From NCBI GenBank assembly GCA_007116765.1, contig SKHV01000344.1:1-5486 (forward strand): DNA of 5,486 nucleotides. Direction: 5' to 3'. The notes under the pieces are model-generated. The model had not been told where the DNA came from. It searched no databases and was given only the letters and a program-made list of their open reading frames with translations. The position numbers and the translations under genes are program-made. The stretch is from Prolixibacteraceae bacterium (GTDB lineage Bacteria; Bacteroidota; Bacteroidia; Bacteroidales; Prolixibacteraceae). Below, one piece after another: positions 1 through 5,486 of this stretch; the first letter of the stretch is position 1, and the number at the start of each line of letters is the position of its first letter.

Positions 1-687
1 AAACTTTGGGAAGTACCTAACCCCGATGGCTGGAATATGTCGCACTCGTCGGTTATGCCATATACCTTTAACGGTGTGAAAATGTACATTTACTCAGCTA
101 TTGGAGGCGCATTTGCTGTTTCCGAAAACGGCGAAGTGCTTTGGAAATTACCTGAATGGAGCTCAAACGTAATTGCTCCTTCGCCACTGGCAATGCCCGA
201 TGGGCGTATATTATTTACAGCCGGTTATGGCGCAGGCAGCATGATGGTGCAGTTGAATGAAGAAAACGGAGAATTTTCAACCGAAATACTTTACCAGTAC
301 CGTCCGCGCGAAGGACTGGCAAGCGAACAGCAAACCCCTATATACTGGGAAGGCTATTTATTTGGCGTAATGCCCAAAGATGCAGGGGTTAACCGAAACC
401 GTATGGTGTGCGTGCACCCCAACGACCCCACAGAAATTGTGTGGGCAAGCGATTCGGAAAGCCGCTATGGCCTGGGGCCATTTATTCTGGCCGATGGCAA
501 ATTCTACCTGCTGAACGACGATGGCGTGTTGCACATAATTGAAGCCGATACACGCAGCTTCAGGCACCTCGACAGCAAAGAAATTATCGAAAACGGGCAC
601 GATGCCTGGGCACCGCTAGCCATTGCCGACGGCTACATGGTACTGCGCGATGCCGACAGGATGGTTTGTATAAATATTAATAACTGA
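1..687 (+). CDS. PQQ-like beta-propeller protein, C-terminal part (5' truncated)
   Basis: The reading frame is open from the first base and ends at TGA 685-687. The ATG at 37 is internal, because the frame continues upstream as KLWEVPNPDGW, so the true start lies outside the window. The visible 228 residues show the repeating blades of a PQQ-like (PQQ_2-type) propeller: a blade ending in NGEVLWKL near residues 43-50, a GYGAGSMM stretch, QQTPIYWEGYLFGV, then GLGPFILADGKFYLL and a last blade with GHDAWAPLAIADGY and RMVCINI at the C-terminus. From memory, this tail matches a widespread family annotated as PQQ-binding-like beta-propeller repeat proteins; most are not shown to bind PQQ. Location is presumably periplasmic, but the N-terminus is unseen. 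The stop is 4 bp before the next start, so it is very likely co-transcribed with the downstream genes. It may be a paralogue of the propeller at the right end of the window. Substrate and partner are unknown. Confidence 0.88.
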   Translation, partial: KLWEVPNPDGWNMSHSSVMPYTFNGVKMYIYSAIGGAFAVSENGEVLWKLPEWSSNVIAPSPLAMPDGRILFTAGYGAGSMMVQLNEENGEFSTEILYQYRPREGLASEQQTPIYWEGYLFGVMPKDAGVNRNRMVCVHPNDPTEIVWASDSESRYGLGPFILADGKFYLLNDDGVLHIIEADTRSFRHLDSKEIIENGHDAWAPLAIADGYMVLRDADRMVCININN

Positions 688-691
688 CATT

Positions 692-1642
692 ATGAAACAC
701 ATCAAATATTTTCTCATACTGCTGGCCCTGATTATTGTAGCGGTAATCGCGTTGAATTATATCAACAGCAAACCCAAAAAGGCAAAGCAAAACCCCTTTG
801 AATACAATGTGGATGAGTTCAAAAATGTTGACCCGGCATTAGTTCATTACAGCGAGGTGCGACAAATTCGCGTAAAGCTTGAAGGCAAGGCCGGTATTGC
901 AAGTTACAACGGGAACATATACCTAGCGGCCAACAGTCAGGTTTCAGTAATAGCGACCGACGGAAGACTTATCAGCCGGTTCAATGTAAAGCCCGATACA
1001 AGGGCAATAGCAATTAACAATGAGTTCATTGCCGTAGCTTATGGGAAAAACTTTGAAGTCTATAAACATTCCGGTGAACTTGAATTTATCGCACAACCCG
1101 TATCCGAAAATTCTGAGTTCACGTCCATTGCTTTTTGGAACCACGAAATTGTGGTGGCCGATGCCGGAACACGACGCTTATATGTATTTGAAAAAAATGA
1201 AATGGTAAGCGAAATTGAAGGTATATCAGGGACTACAACATCGCACGGCTTTATTGTGCCAAGTGCACGTTTCGATTTGGCCGTTAATGCCGAAAACGAA
1301 CTTTGGGTGGTAAACCCCGGCATTCACTCCCTGCAACAATATACACGCCGGGGGGCACTTTCAACATCGTGGAAAAAAGCTTCTCTTTCAATCGAAGGCT
1401 TTTCGGGTTGTTGCAACCCCGCCCAAATTGCAATGTTGCCCGATGGAAATATTGTGACCAGCGAGAAAAATATTCCACGTATCAAAGTATATTCTCCAAA
1501 CGGTGAACTTATTTCGGTTGTTGCTCCTCCTGATGTTTTCGGGAATAACGTTGAAGCATCAGAAGTGGCAACAATTGGCGAAACCATAGTTGCACTAGAT
1601 ACAGAGCAGGAAGTAATAAGGATTTTTGAAAAAAAAGAATAG
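692..1642 (+). CDS. Membrane-anchored NHL-type beta-propeller protein with SGCCNP motif
   Basis: 316 residues. An N-terminal hydrophobic segment (about residues 6-23) after a short basic start looks like an uncleaved anchor or signal; there is no lipobox cysteine. The rest is all-beta with repeated strand patterns of the NHL/six-bladed type, for example IYLAANSQVSVIATDGRLI, HEIVVADAGTRRLYVFE, ELWVVNPGIHSLQQY and IKVYSPNGELISVV. The only two cysteines in the whole protein are adjacent, C240-C241, in FSGCCNPAQIAMLPDGNIV, followed by TSEKNIPRIKVY. From memory, an SGCCNP...PDG...TSEK...PR[VI]KVY block recurs in NHL-repeat proteins of several environmental phyla; its role is not known to me. The start ATG follows the upstream stop by 4 bp and the stop precedes the next ATG by 1 bp, so it is translationally linked on both sides. 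Likely a membrane-tethered periplasmic scaffold or binding subunit of the redox module; no catalytic function can be claimed. Confidence 0.87.
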   Translation: MKHIKYFLILLALIIVAVIALNYINSKPKKAKQNPFEYNVDEFKNVDPALVHYSEVRQIRVKLEGKAGIASYNGNIYLAANSQVSVIATDGRLISRFNVKPDTRAIAINNEFIAVAYGKNFEVYKHSGELEFIAQPVSENSEFTSIAFWNHEIVVADAGTRRLYVFEKNEMVSEIEGISGTTTSHGFIVPSARFDLAVNAENELWVVNPGIHSLQQYTRRGALSTSWKKASLSIEGFSGCCNPAQIAMLPDGNIVTSEKNIPRIKVYSPNGELISVVAPPDVFGNNVEASEVATIGETIVALDTEQEVIRIFEKKE

Positions 1643-1643
1643 C

Positions 1644-1826
1644 ATGAAACGAAAAGAATTCATAGATAATATTTTCCGCTACGGCATTATTGGTGGCTTA
1701 GTGCTTTTATTTGGTTTTTTACTTTTGAAAAGGGAAGTAAAAACATCGGGGAGTTCATGCCCCGAAAATCTGGTATGTAAAAGCTGTAAGAAGAATAGCA
1801 CGTGCAACTTACCCGAAAAATCGTAA
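1644..1826 (+). CDS. Small single-pass membrane protein with four-cysteine tail
   Basis: 60 residues from ATG 1644, one base after the upstream stop. A TTG at 1626 would add six residues but overlaps the preceding gene and gives a lysine-rich tail with no merit. The N-terminus KRKEFIDNIFRY is followed by one membrane helix (about residues 14-28), then a basic KRE and a short tail with cysteines at 39, 45, 48 and 54 (C-x5-C-x2-C-x5-C) ending CNLPEKS. The N-terminus resembles the Tat signal of the next gene (RRDFLNDTMR), but with RK in place of RR. Four cysteines in 16 residues suggest a metal or Fe-S site or disulfides; this is inference. It is flanked by gaps of 1 and 3 bp, so it is almost certainly made with the ferredoxin downstream. 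I do not recognise a named family. It may be an anchor, assembly factor or small electron-transfer subunit for the neighbouring iron-sulfur proteins. Confidence 0.8.
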   Translation: MKRKEFIDNIFRYGIIGGLVLLFGFLLLKREVKTSGSSCPENLVCKSCKKNSTCNLPEKS

Positions 1827-1829
1827 GTT

Positions 1830-2420
1830 ATGGCAAAAAAGAATCTAAACCGACGTGATTTTTTGAACGATACCATGCGGCTAACGGCAGCAGTGGCCAT
1901 TGGCGGCTTGGCCGGGCTTACACTGCGAAATGCCAAAGCCGAAAAAACGGTATGGCAGATTGACCCCTTTGAGTGTACCCAGTGCGGACGCTGTGCTACC
2001 GACTGTGTATTGCCCATTTCGGCAGTAAAATGCGTACATGCCTACGACCTTTGCGGTTATTGCGACCTTTGCGGGGGCTATTTCAAACCCGGGGTAATCG
2101 ACCTGCATACCGGAGCCGAGAACCACCTTTGCCCAACGGCAGCCATTGAGCGTAAGTTTGTTGAAGAACCTTATTTCGAATATAAAATTATTGACGATTT
2201 ATGCATTGGCTGTGGAAAGTGTGTTGCCGGTTGTACATCATTCGGAAACGGCTCTCTGCACCTGCAAGTGCGCCACGATATATGTGTAGATTGTAACGAT
2301 TGTGCCATTGCCAAGGTTTGTCCGTCGCAAGCTTTTCACCGTGTACCGGCAAGCCGGCCGTATATGATTAAAGGCGACTTTGTGGCCAATGAAAACCCAA
2401 CCTGGTCAAACCCGGCATAA
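1830..2420 (+). CDS. Tat-exported polyferredoxin, four [4Fe-4S] clusters (NapG/NosG/MauM-like)
   Basis: 196 residues. The N-terminus NRRDFLND (R8-R9) followed by a weakly hydrophobic, glycine- and alanine-rich stretch (about 18-32) and an AKA site near residue 37 is a typical Tat signal, so the protein is exported folded with its clusters. There are 17 cysteines: C49-x2-C52-x2-C55-x3-C59, C68, C75-x2-C78-x2-C81, C101-Pro, C125-x2-C128-x2-C131-x3-C135, C152-x2-C155-x2-C158 and C164-Pro. Paired in ferredoxin fashion, 16 of these can hold four [4Fe-4S] clusters, leaving C68 spare. Length and layout fit the NapG/NosG/MauM group, which relays electrons between a NapH-type membrane protein and periplasmic partners. 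Such a NapH-like gene lies directly downstream. There is no CXXCH haem motif. The specific subfamily cannot be decided, because no nos, nap or mau catalytic gene is present, so no symbol is given. Confidence 0.92.
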   Translation: MAKKNLNRRDFLNDTMRLTAAVAIGGLAGLTLRNAKAEKTVWQIDPFECTQCGRCATDCVLPISAVKCVHAYDLCGYCDLCGGYFKPGVIDLHTGAENHLCPTAAIERKFVEEPYFEYKIIDDLCIGCGKCVAGCTSFGNGSLHLQVRHDICVDCNDCAIAKVCPSQAFHRVPASRPYMIKGDFVANENPTWSNPA

Positions 2421-2479
2421 AAAGCAACAATGACAACAACGATAACCATGACAACCTTTATTTCAATATACAAGAACAT

Positions 2480-2485
2480 AGGTGG
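2480..2485 (+). promoter_or_regulatory. Shine-Dalgarno-like site deciding the start at 2490
   Basis: AGGTGG ends 4 bases before ATG 2490 (the AGG core lies 7 bases away). It is the only clear purine-rich ribosome-binding sequence seen before any start in this window; the other genes have A-rich or featureless leaders, as is common in Bacteroidota. It supports 2490 rather than the in-frame ATGs at 2430 and 2448. Confidence 0.5.
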
Positions 2486-2489
2486 ATTT

Positions 2490-3743
2490 ATGATAAAAGC
2501 AACTTTACTCATTATCCTAATTTCCAGCTTCATGTCTTCTTCTGCCCAAATGCAGCGTTTTCCGAAACCCGAATTCGAAACCGGTTACGAGTACCCTACG
2601 GTTGAAGCACCCGAACCGCGTTCTACCTCACTCGAATTTATCGATGTGGGCGTATTGCTTTTGGTCATGTCGCTGGCTGCATGGTTTGCATTGAAAAGGC
2701 GTTCGCGAAAGGGTATCTTATGGCTCAGCGTTTTCAGCCTTATTTATTTTGGATTTTACCGCGAAGGTTGTGTTTGTTCAATAGGCGCAATCCAAAATGT
2801 AGCCCTTACACTATTCGACCCGTCCTATGCTATATCAATACCAATAATCTTGTTTTTTGTACTGCCCCTGCTCTTTTCCCTTCTTTTCGGAAGGGTATTT
2901 TGTGCAGCAGCTTGTCCACTGGGTGTAATTCAGGATTTGGTAATTATTAAACCCATTACCATTCCGGCATGGCTCAATAAATCACTTGGCTTCATTCCCT
3001 ATATTTATCTGGGACTTGCCGTTTTAATGGCAGCAACAGCTTCCGATTTTATTATTTGCCGATACGACCCCTTTATTGGCATATTCCGCATGGGTGCCGA
3101 ATTCAGCATGATAATACTGGGAATTGCCTTTCTGCTTATGGGACTTTTCGTGGCCCGTCCGTATTGCCGCTTCTTGTGCCCTTACGGGGTGCTGTTGGGC
3201 TGGATGTCGAAATTTTCGAAACACCACATCAGCATTACTCCGAGCGAGTGCATACAGTGCAAACTATGCGACCACTCGTGCCCGTTCAACGTAATCGATG
3301 AACCTACCGAGGCACTAAAACCCGAGGAAAAACAATACAACAAACGGCGTTTTACCCTATTTGCCCTGCTCATTCCGGTGTGGATGCTCGTGGCCGGCTA
3401 TGCCTTATCGCTGGCACATCCATTTATCTCGAAAGCCCACCCCGATGTGTACATGGCCGAATTGCTGATAACACAGCCCGAAATAAAGAACGACACCAAC
3501 AACCTCGACGTGCAAACATTCCTGGCTTCGGGCAGGACAATGGAACAATTAGTTGACGATGCAAAAACAATACGTACAAAATATTATACAGGAAGTTGGA
3601 TATTGGGTGCATTTTTAGGACTGGCACTTGGGCTTATGCTCATGAACCATTTTGTGGTACGCCGCCGTACCGATTACACCCCCAACCGCACCGGCTGCTA
3701 CAGTTGCGGCAGGTGTATGGATTATTGTCCAGTTAAGAAATAG
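2490..3743 (+). CDS. NapH/NosR-type polytopic 4Fe-4S membrane protein
   Basis: 417 residues from ATG 2490, chosen because it begins a clean signal-like segment (MIKATLLIILISSFMSSSAQ) and follows AGGTGG. An in-frame ATG at 2430 would prepend 20 threonine-rich residues. Membrane helices are near 52-69, 75-91, 115-134, 167-183, 205-222, 287-308 and 370-390. The hallmark C-x3-CP pairs of the NosR/NapH family are at C138/C142 (GRVFCAAACPLG) and C226/C230 (RPYCRFLCPYG). Ferredoxin motifs are C254-x2-C-x2-C-x3-C264-P and, at the extreme C-terminus, C403-x2-C-x2-C-x3-C413-P. The basic segments KRRSRK (69-74) and RRR (391-393) place both ferredoxin motifs and both C-x3-CP pairs in the cytoplasm. A CVC (C94, C96) and C190 then face the periplasm, as does a soluble loop at 310-368. 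Family role: moving electrons across the membrane to a periplasmic acceptor, probably the upstream Tat ferredoxin. No N-terminal FMN-binding domain is present, so it resembles NapH more than full NosR. Confidence 0.92.
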   Translation: MIKATLLIILISSFMSSSAQMQRFPKPEFETGYEYPTVEAPEPRSTSLEFIDVGVLLLVMSLAAWFALKRRSRKGILWLSVFSLIYFGFYREGCVCSIGAIQNVALTLFDPSYAISIPIILFFVLPLLFSLLFGRVFCAAACPLGVIQDLVIIKPITIPAWLNKSLGFIPYIYLGLAVLMAATASDFIICRYDPFIGIFRMGAEFSMIILGIAFLLMGLFVARPYCRFLCPYGVLLGWMSKFSKHHISITPSECIQCKLCDHSCPFNVIDEPTEALKPEEKQYNKRRFTLFALLIPVWMLVAGYALSLAHPFISKAHPDVYMAELLITQPEIKNDTNNLDVQTFLASGRTMEQLVDDAKTIRTKYYTGSWILGAFLGLALGLMLMNHFVVRRRTDYTPNRTGCYSCGRCMDYCPVKK

Positions 3744-3744
3744 A

Positions 3745-3835
3745 AAAAAGTCAGTAAGTCAGTGGTCATTACTTAAAATCTAATTACCTGTTTTCCATTG
3801 ACTAATGACCATTGACTATTGACAAATGACTTTTT
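3745..3835 (+). repeat. Imperfect inverted repeat, possible hairpin between two genes
   Basis: The 106-bp gap between the NapH-like gene and the next start holds two facing arms. The outer arm AAAAAGTCA (3745-3753) pairs with TGACTTTTT (3827-3835). The inner arm AGTCAGTGGTCATT (3757-3770) pairs with AATGACCATTGACT (3804-3817) over all 14 positions, counting one G-U wobble, plus an A-U pair at 3771/3803. Between the two stems is an asymmetric bulge (3 against 9 bases); the loop is about 31 bases of AT-rich sequence. Folded as RNA, it could slow or end transcription after the upstream gene or protect the mRNA end. A run of five T closes it at 3831-3835, but those bases lie within the stem, so it is not a classic terminator. 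The arms are built from the short GTCA/TGAC unit, so it may simply be an expanded simple repeat. Confidence 0.65.
3799..3830 (+). repeat. TGACNNN heptad direct repeat
   Basis: TGAC recurs exactly every 7 bases at 3799, 3806, 3813, 3820 and 3827, with variable triplets TAA, CAT, TAT and AAA between. CCATTGACTA also occurs twice, 14 bases apart (3795-3804 and 3809-3818). The left arm of the inverted repeat carries the reverse-complement unit GTCA at 3750, 3758 and 3765, with spacings of 8 and 7. I recall similar GTCATTA/TGACCAT-type intergenic runs in other Bacteroidota genomes, but that cannot be verified here. Confidence 0.75.
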
Positions 3836-3849
3836 CATAAAATAAAGAT

Positions 3850-5486
3850 ATGAACCAAGAATCGAAACCGGAAACAAAACAACACGAGGTAAAGCGCATT
3901 GTGCTAAATACCATAATTATAAGCGGTGTTTTCACTGTAGTGATAAGTTTGCTGCTTCTTTTCAATTTCATGCAGCTAACGCTTAACGACCCCATCGAGA
4001 GTGAAACCATGAAAGCACTAGTTGAGCGCCTTTCGGCCGATCTCAACAACGAACAACTAAGGGAAGAAATCCGCTCGTTCGACCTTATTGTGCGCAAGGC
4101 TTATTTTACGGGGAAGTGGCAGATTGAAATCGGAGGATTGCTCCTTCTATTGGGCGGTATTGTTTTAGTAATTGCCCTTCGTTATTATTCAAAAATTACA
4201 TCGGCCATTGAGGAGCCGGAGCAAGAACCCATTAAGCAACAAACATCGCGAATACTGGCATCGCGTTGGTTACTGGGGCTGGGAGCTTTCGTTATTGTTT
4301 TTGCCTTGGTAGCTTCCTTGCTCAGTATCGACCATTTGAATAAGTACGAAGAACATGTTGAAGAAGCTATAAGCCCGGCCTCGACAGTTGAAGTGGTTGA
4401 CCTTTTTACCGAAACTCCGACTGAACAGCAGGCTGAACAAACAGAAACAGCTCCAGTTGAAACTTCAACCGAAATAGCTGAAACACCGGCTTCGGTTCCA
4501 GCTCAGGCTGCAAGCACTTACCCATCACTTGCCGATATTCAAAAACAGTACAACACCTTCCGCGGGCCTTTGGGTCACGGCATTTCACCGGCTAAGAACC
4601 CACCCATGAGTTGGGATGTTGAAAGCGGCGAAAACATTTTGTGGAAAGTGGACATTCCACTCAAAGGCTACAGCTCACCTGTAATTTGGAACGAAAAACT
4701 TTTCGTTACCGGAGCCAACAACGATGAGCGTTGGGTTTACTGTTACAACAGCAATACCGGCGAAATGCTCTGGCAGCAGCAAGCCAGCAATATACCCGGC
4801 TCGCCTGCAACCGCACCACGCACCACCGACGATACCGGGCTTGCAGCACCATCGGTAGTGACCGACGGCAAACATGTAGTGGCCATTTTCGGAACGGGCG
4901 ATATCATTGCTTTCGACATGGACGGAAACCGCCTTTGGGCACGAAACCTGGGTGTACCCGATAACCATTACGGGCACTCATCGTCGCTTATGGCATGGAA
5001 ACAGTTTGTAATAGTGCAATTCGATTCCAACAGGCAAGGGCGTATGCTGACCGTAGATATTCGTACTGGCGAAAGCATTTGGGACATTCAACGCAGCTCG
5101 AACATTTCGTGGGCATCGCCAATTTTGATTGAGGTAGATGGCAAAATGCAAATTGTTACCACAACCGAACCCACTGTGGCAGGCTATGAACTTGAAACCG
5201 GAAAAGAACTTTGGAAGGTTGATTGTATGATGGGCGAAGTGGGCCCGTCGGCAGGTTATGGCAACGGACTTATTTTTGCGGCCAACGAGTATGCCACACT
5301 GGCTGCCATTGACCCTAAAGATGGTAAAATAGTATGGCAGGACAACTACTACCTACCCGAAGTGTCGAGCCCGGTAGTGGCCGACGGTATGGTGTTCATT
5401 GCAACCACCTACGGCGTATTTGCCGCCTTCGATGTTCATTCAGGCAACATGTACTGGGAGGCCGATTTCAACGATGGTTTTTATTC
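3850..5486 (+). CDS. Three-helix membrane protein with periplasmic PQQ-like beta-propeller (3' truncated)
   Basis: The frame runs from ATG 3850, after an A-rich leader, without a stop to the right edge; 545 complete codons are visible. Residues 1-16 are charged and probably cytoplasmic. Membrane helices lie near 17-39, 92-110 and 140-160. The periplasmic loop at 41-91 is helical and ends in RKAYFTGKWQ (YFTGKW at 85-90), much like the stretch before the last helix of the upstream NapH-like protein. A low-complexity linker rich in E, T, P and A (about 176-222) follows. From about residue 225 a PQQ-like propeller begins, with blade-end motifs GENILW (260), GEMLW (304), GNRLW (359), GESIW (407), GKELW (451), GKIVW (492) and GNMYW (532). 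The blades are therefore held in the periplasm on a flexible tether. There is no haem motif, and PQQ binding cannot be judged. It is likely a structural or substrate-facing partner of the iron-sulfur proteins. It starts 107 bp after the upstream stop, beyond an inverted repeat, so its expression may be set separately. Confidence 0.9.
   Translation, partial: MNQESKPETKQHEVKRIVLNTIIISGVFTVVISLLLLFNFMQLTLNDPIESETMKALVERLSADLNNEQLREEIRSFDLIVRKAYFTGKWQIEIGGLLLLLGGIVLVIALRYYSKITSAIEEPEQEPIKQQTSRILASRWLLGLGAFVIVFALVASLLSIDHLNKYEEHVEEAISPASTVEVVDLFTETPTEQQAEQTETAPVETSTEIAETPASVPAQAASTYPSLADIQKQYNTFRGPLGHGISPAKNPPMSWDVESGENILWKVDIPLKGYSSPVIWNEKLFVTGANNDERWVYCYNSNTGEMLWQQQASNIPGSPATAPRTTDDTGLAAPSVVTDGKHVVAIFGTGDIIAFDMDGNRLWARNLGVPDNHYGHSSSLMAWKQFVIVQFDSNRQGRMLTVDIRTGESIWDIQRSSNISWASPILIEVDGKMQIVTTTEPTVAGYELETGKELWKVDCMMGEVGPSAGYGNGLIFAANEYATLAAIDPKDGKIVWQDNYYLPEVSSPVVADGMVFIATTYGVFAAFDVHSGNMYWEADFNDGFY

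Noticed and set aside
1060..1587. Overlapping open frames on both strands inside the NHL-type propeller gene (1060-1323, 1284-1478 and 1324-1587 on minus; 1303-1506 on plus)
   Set aside because: Their translations show no domain or signal pattern and they lie wholly inside a convincing gene. They are shadow frames.
1626..1643. TTG start giving a six-residue longer form of the small Cys protein
   Set aside because: It overlaps the end of the upstream gene and encodes only a lysine-rich run. ATG 1644 directly follows the stop and gives a sensible N-terminus.
1679..2126. Minus-strand frames across the small Cys protein and ferredoxin genes
   Set aside because: The plus-strand frames carry clear Cys motifs and a Tat signal; the minus-strand products show nothing recognisable.
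1830..3743. Naming the two iron-sulfur genes nosG/nosH, napG/napH or mauM/mauN
   Set aside because: The domain layout fits all three groups and no matching catalytic or maturation gene is in the window.
3745..3835. Insertion-sequence remnant or MITE explanation for the inverted repeat
   Set aside because: There is no transposase, no target-site duplication that I can see, and the arms are built from a simple heptad unit rather than from terminal repeats.
3819..3847. TTGACA at 3819-3824 as a sigma-70 -35 box for the last gene
   Set aside because: It is part of the heptad repeat, has no good -10 partner at the right distance before ATG 3850, and Bacteroidota promoters follow a different consensus (TAnnTTTG near -7), which I did not find in this gap.
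3816..4977. Minus-strand frames (3816-4097, 4406-4588, 4675-4977) and a plus-strand frame at 4731-4964
   Set aside because: They fall within the long open propeller frame from 3850, whose repeated blade motifs leave no doubt about the coding strand and frame.
1..5486. c-type cytochrome, tRNA, rRNA or CRISPR features
   Set aside because: No CXXCH motif occurs in the translated genes. No cloverleaf, rRNA-like stretch or repeat-spacer pattern was seen on either strand.

Overview
The window looks like chromosomal DNA from a member of the Bacteroidota (an inference). The clues are A-rich leaders with almost no Shine-Dalgarno sequences, moderate GC content, very tightly packed same-strand genes, and a TGAC-heptad intergenic repeat. 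I cannot place it below phylum with confidence.

All six supported genes lie on the + strand and probably form one operon or two abutting transcription units. From left to right they are: (1) the C-terminal part of a PQQ-like beta-propeller protein, cut by the left edge (1-687); (2) a membrane-anchored NHL-type beta-propeller with a vicinal-cysteine SGCCNP motif (692-1642); (3) a 60-residue single-pass membrane protein with four cysteines (1644-1826); (4) a Tat-exported ferredoxin-like protein with enough cysteines for four [4Fe-4S] clusters, NapG/NosG/MauM-like (1830-2420); (5) a polytopic NapH/NosR-type iron-sulfur membrane protein (2490-3743); (6) after a 106-bp gap holding a heptad inverted repeat, a protein with three membrane helices and a long periplasmic PQQ-like propeller, cut by the right edge (3850-5486). 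Gaps between genes 1 to 4 are only 4, 1 and 3 bp.

Working model (inference): gene 5 takes electrons from quinol or a cytoplasmic donor and passes them across the membrane to the exported ferredoxin of gene 4. Gene 3 may be a small accessory or metal-site subunit. The propellers of genes 1, 2 and 6 form a periplasmic, membrane-tethered part of the same complex. Genes 5 and 6 share a periplasmic helix ending in Y-[YF]-T-G-x-W immediately before a membrane helix, which suggests that the two proteins pair or descend from a common module. No catalytic terminal oxidoreductase (NosZ, NapA, methylamine dehydrogenase) and no CXXCH haem-binding site is visible, so the substrate of this apparent redox module cannot be named from the window.
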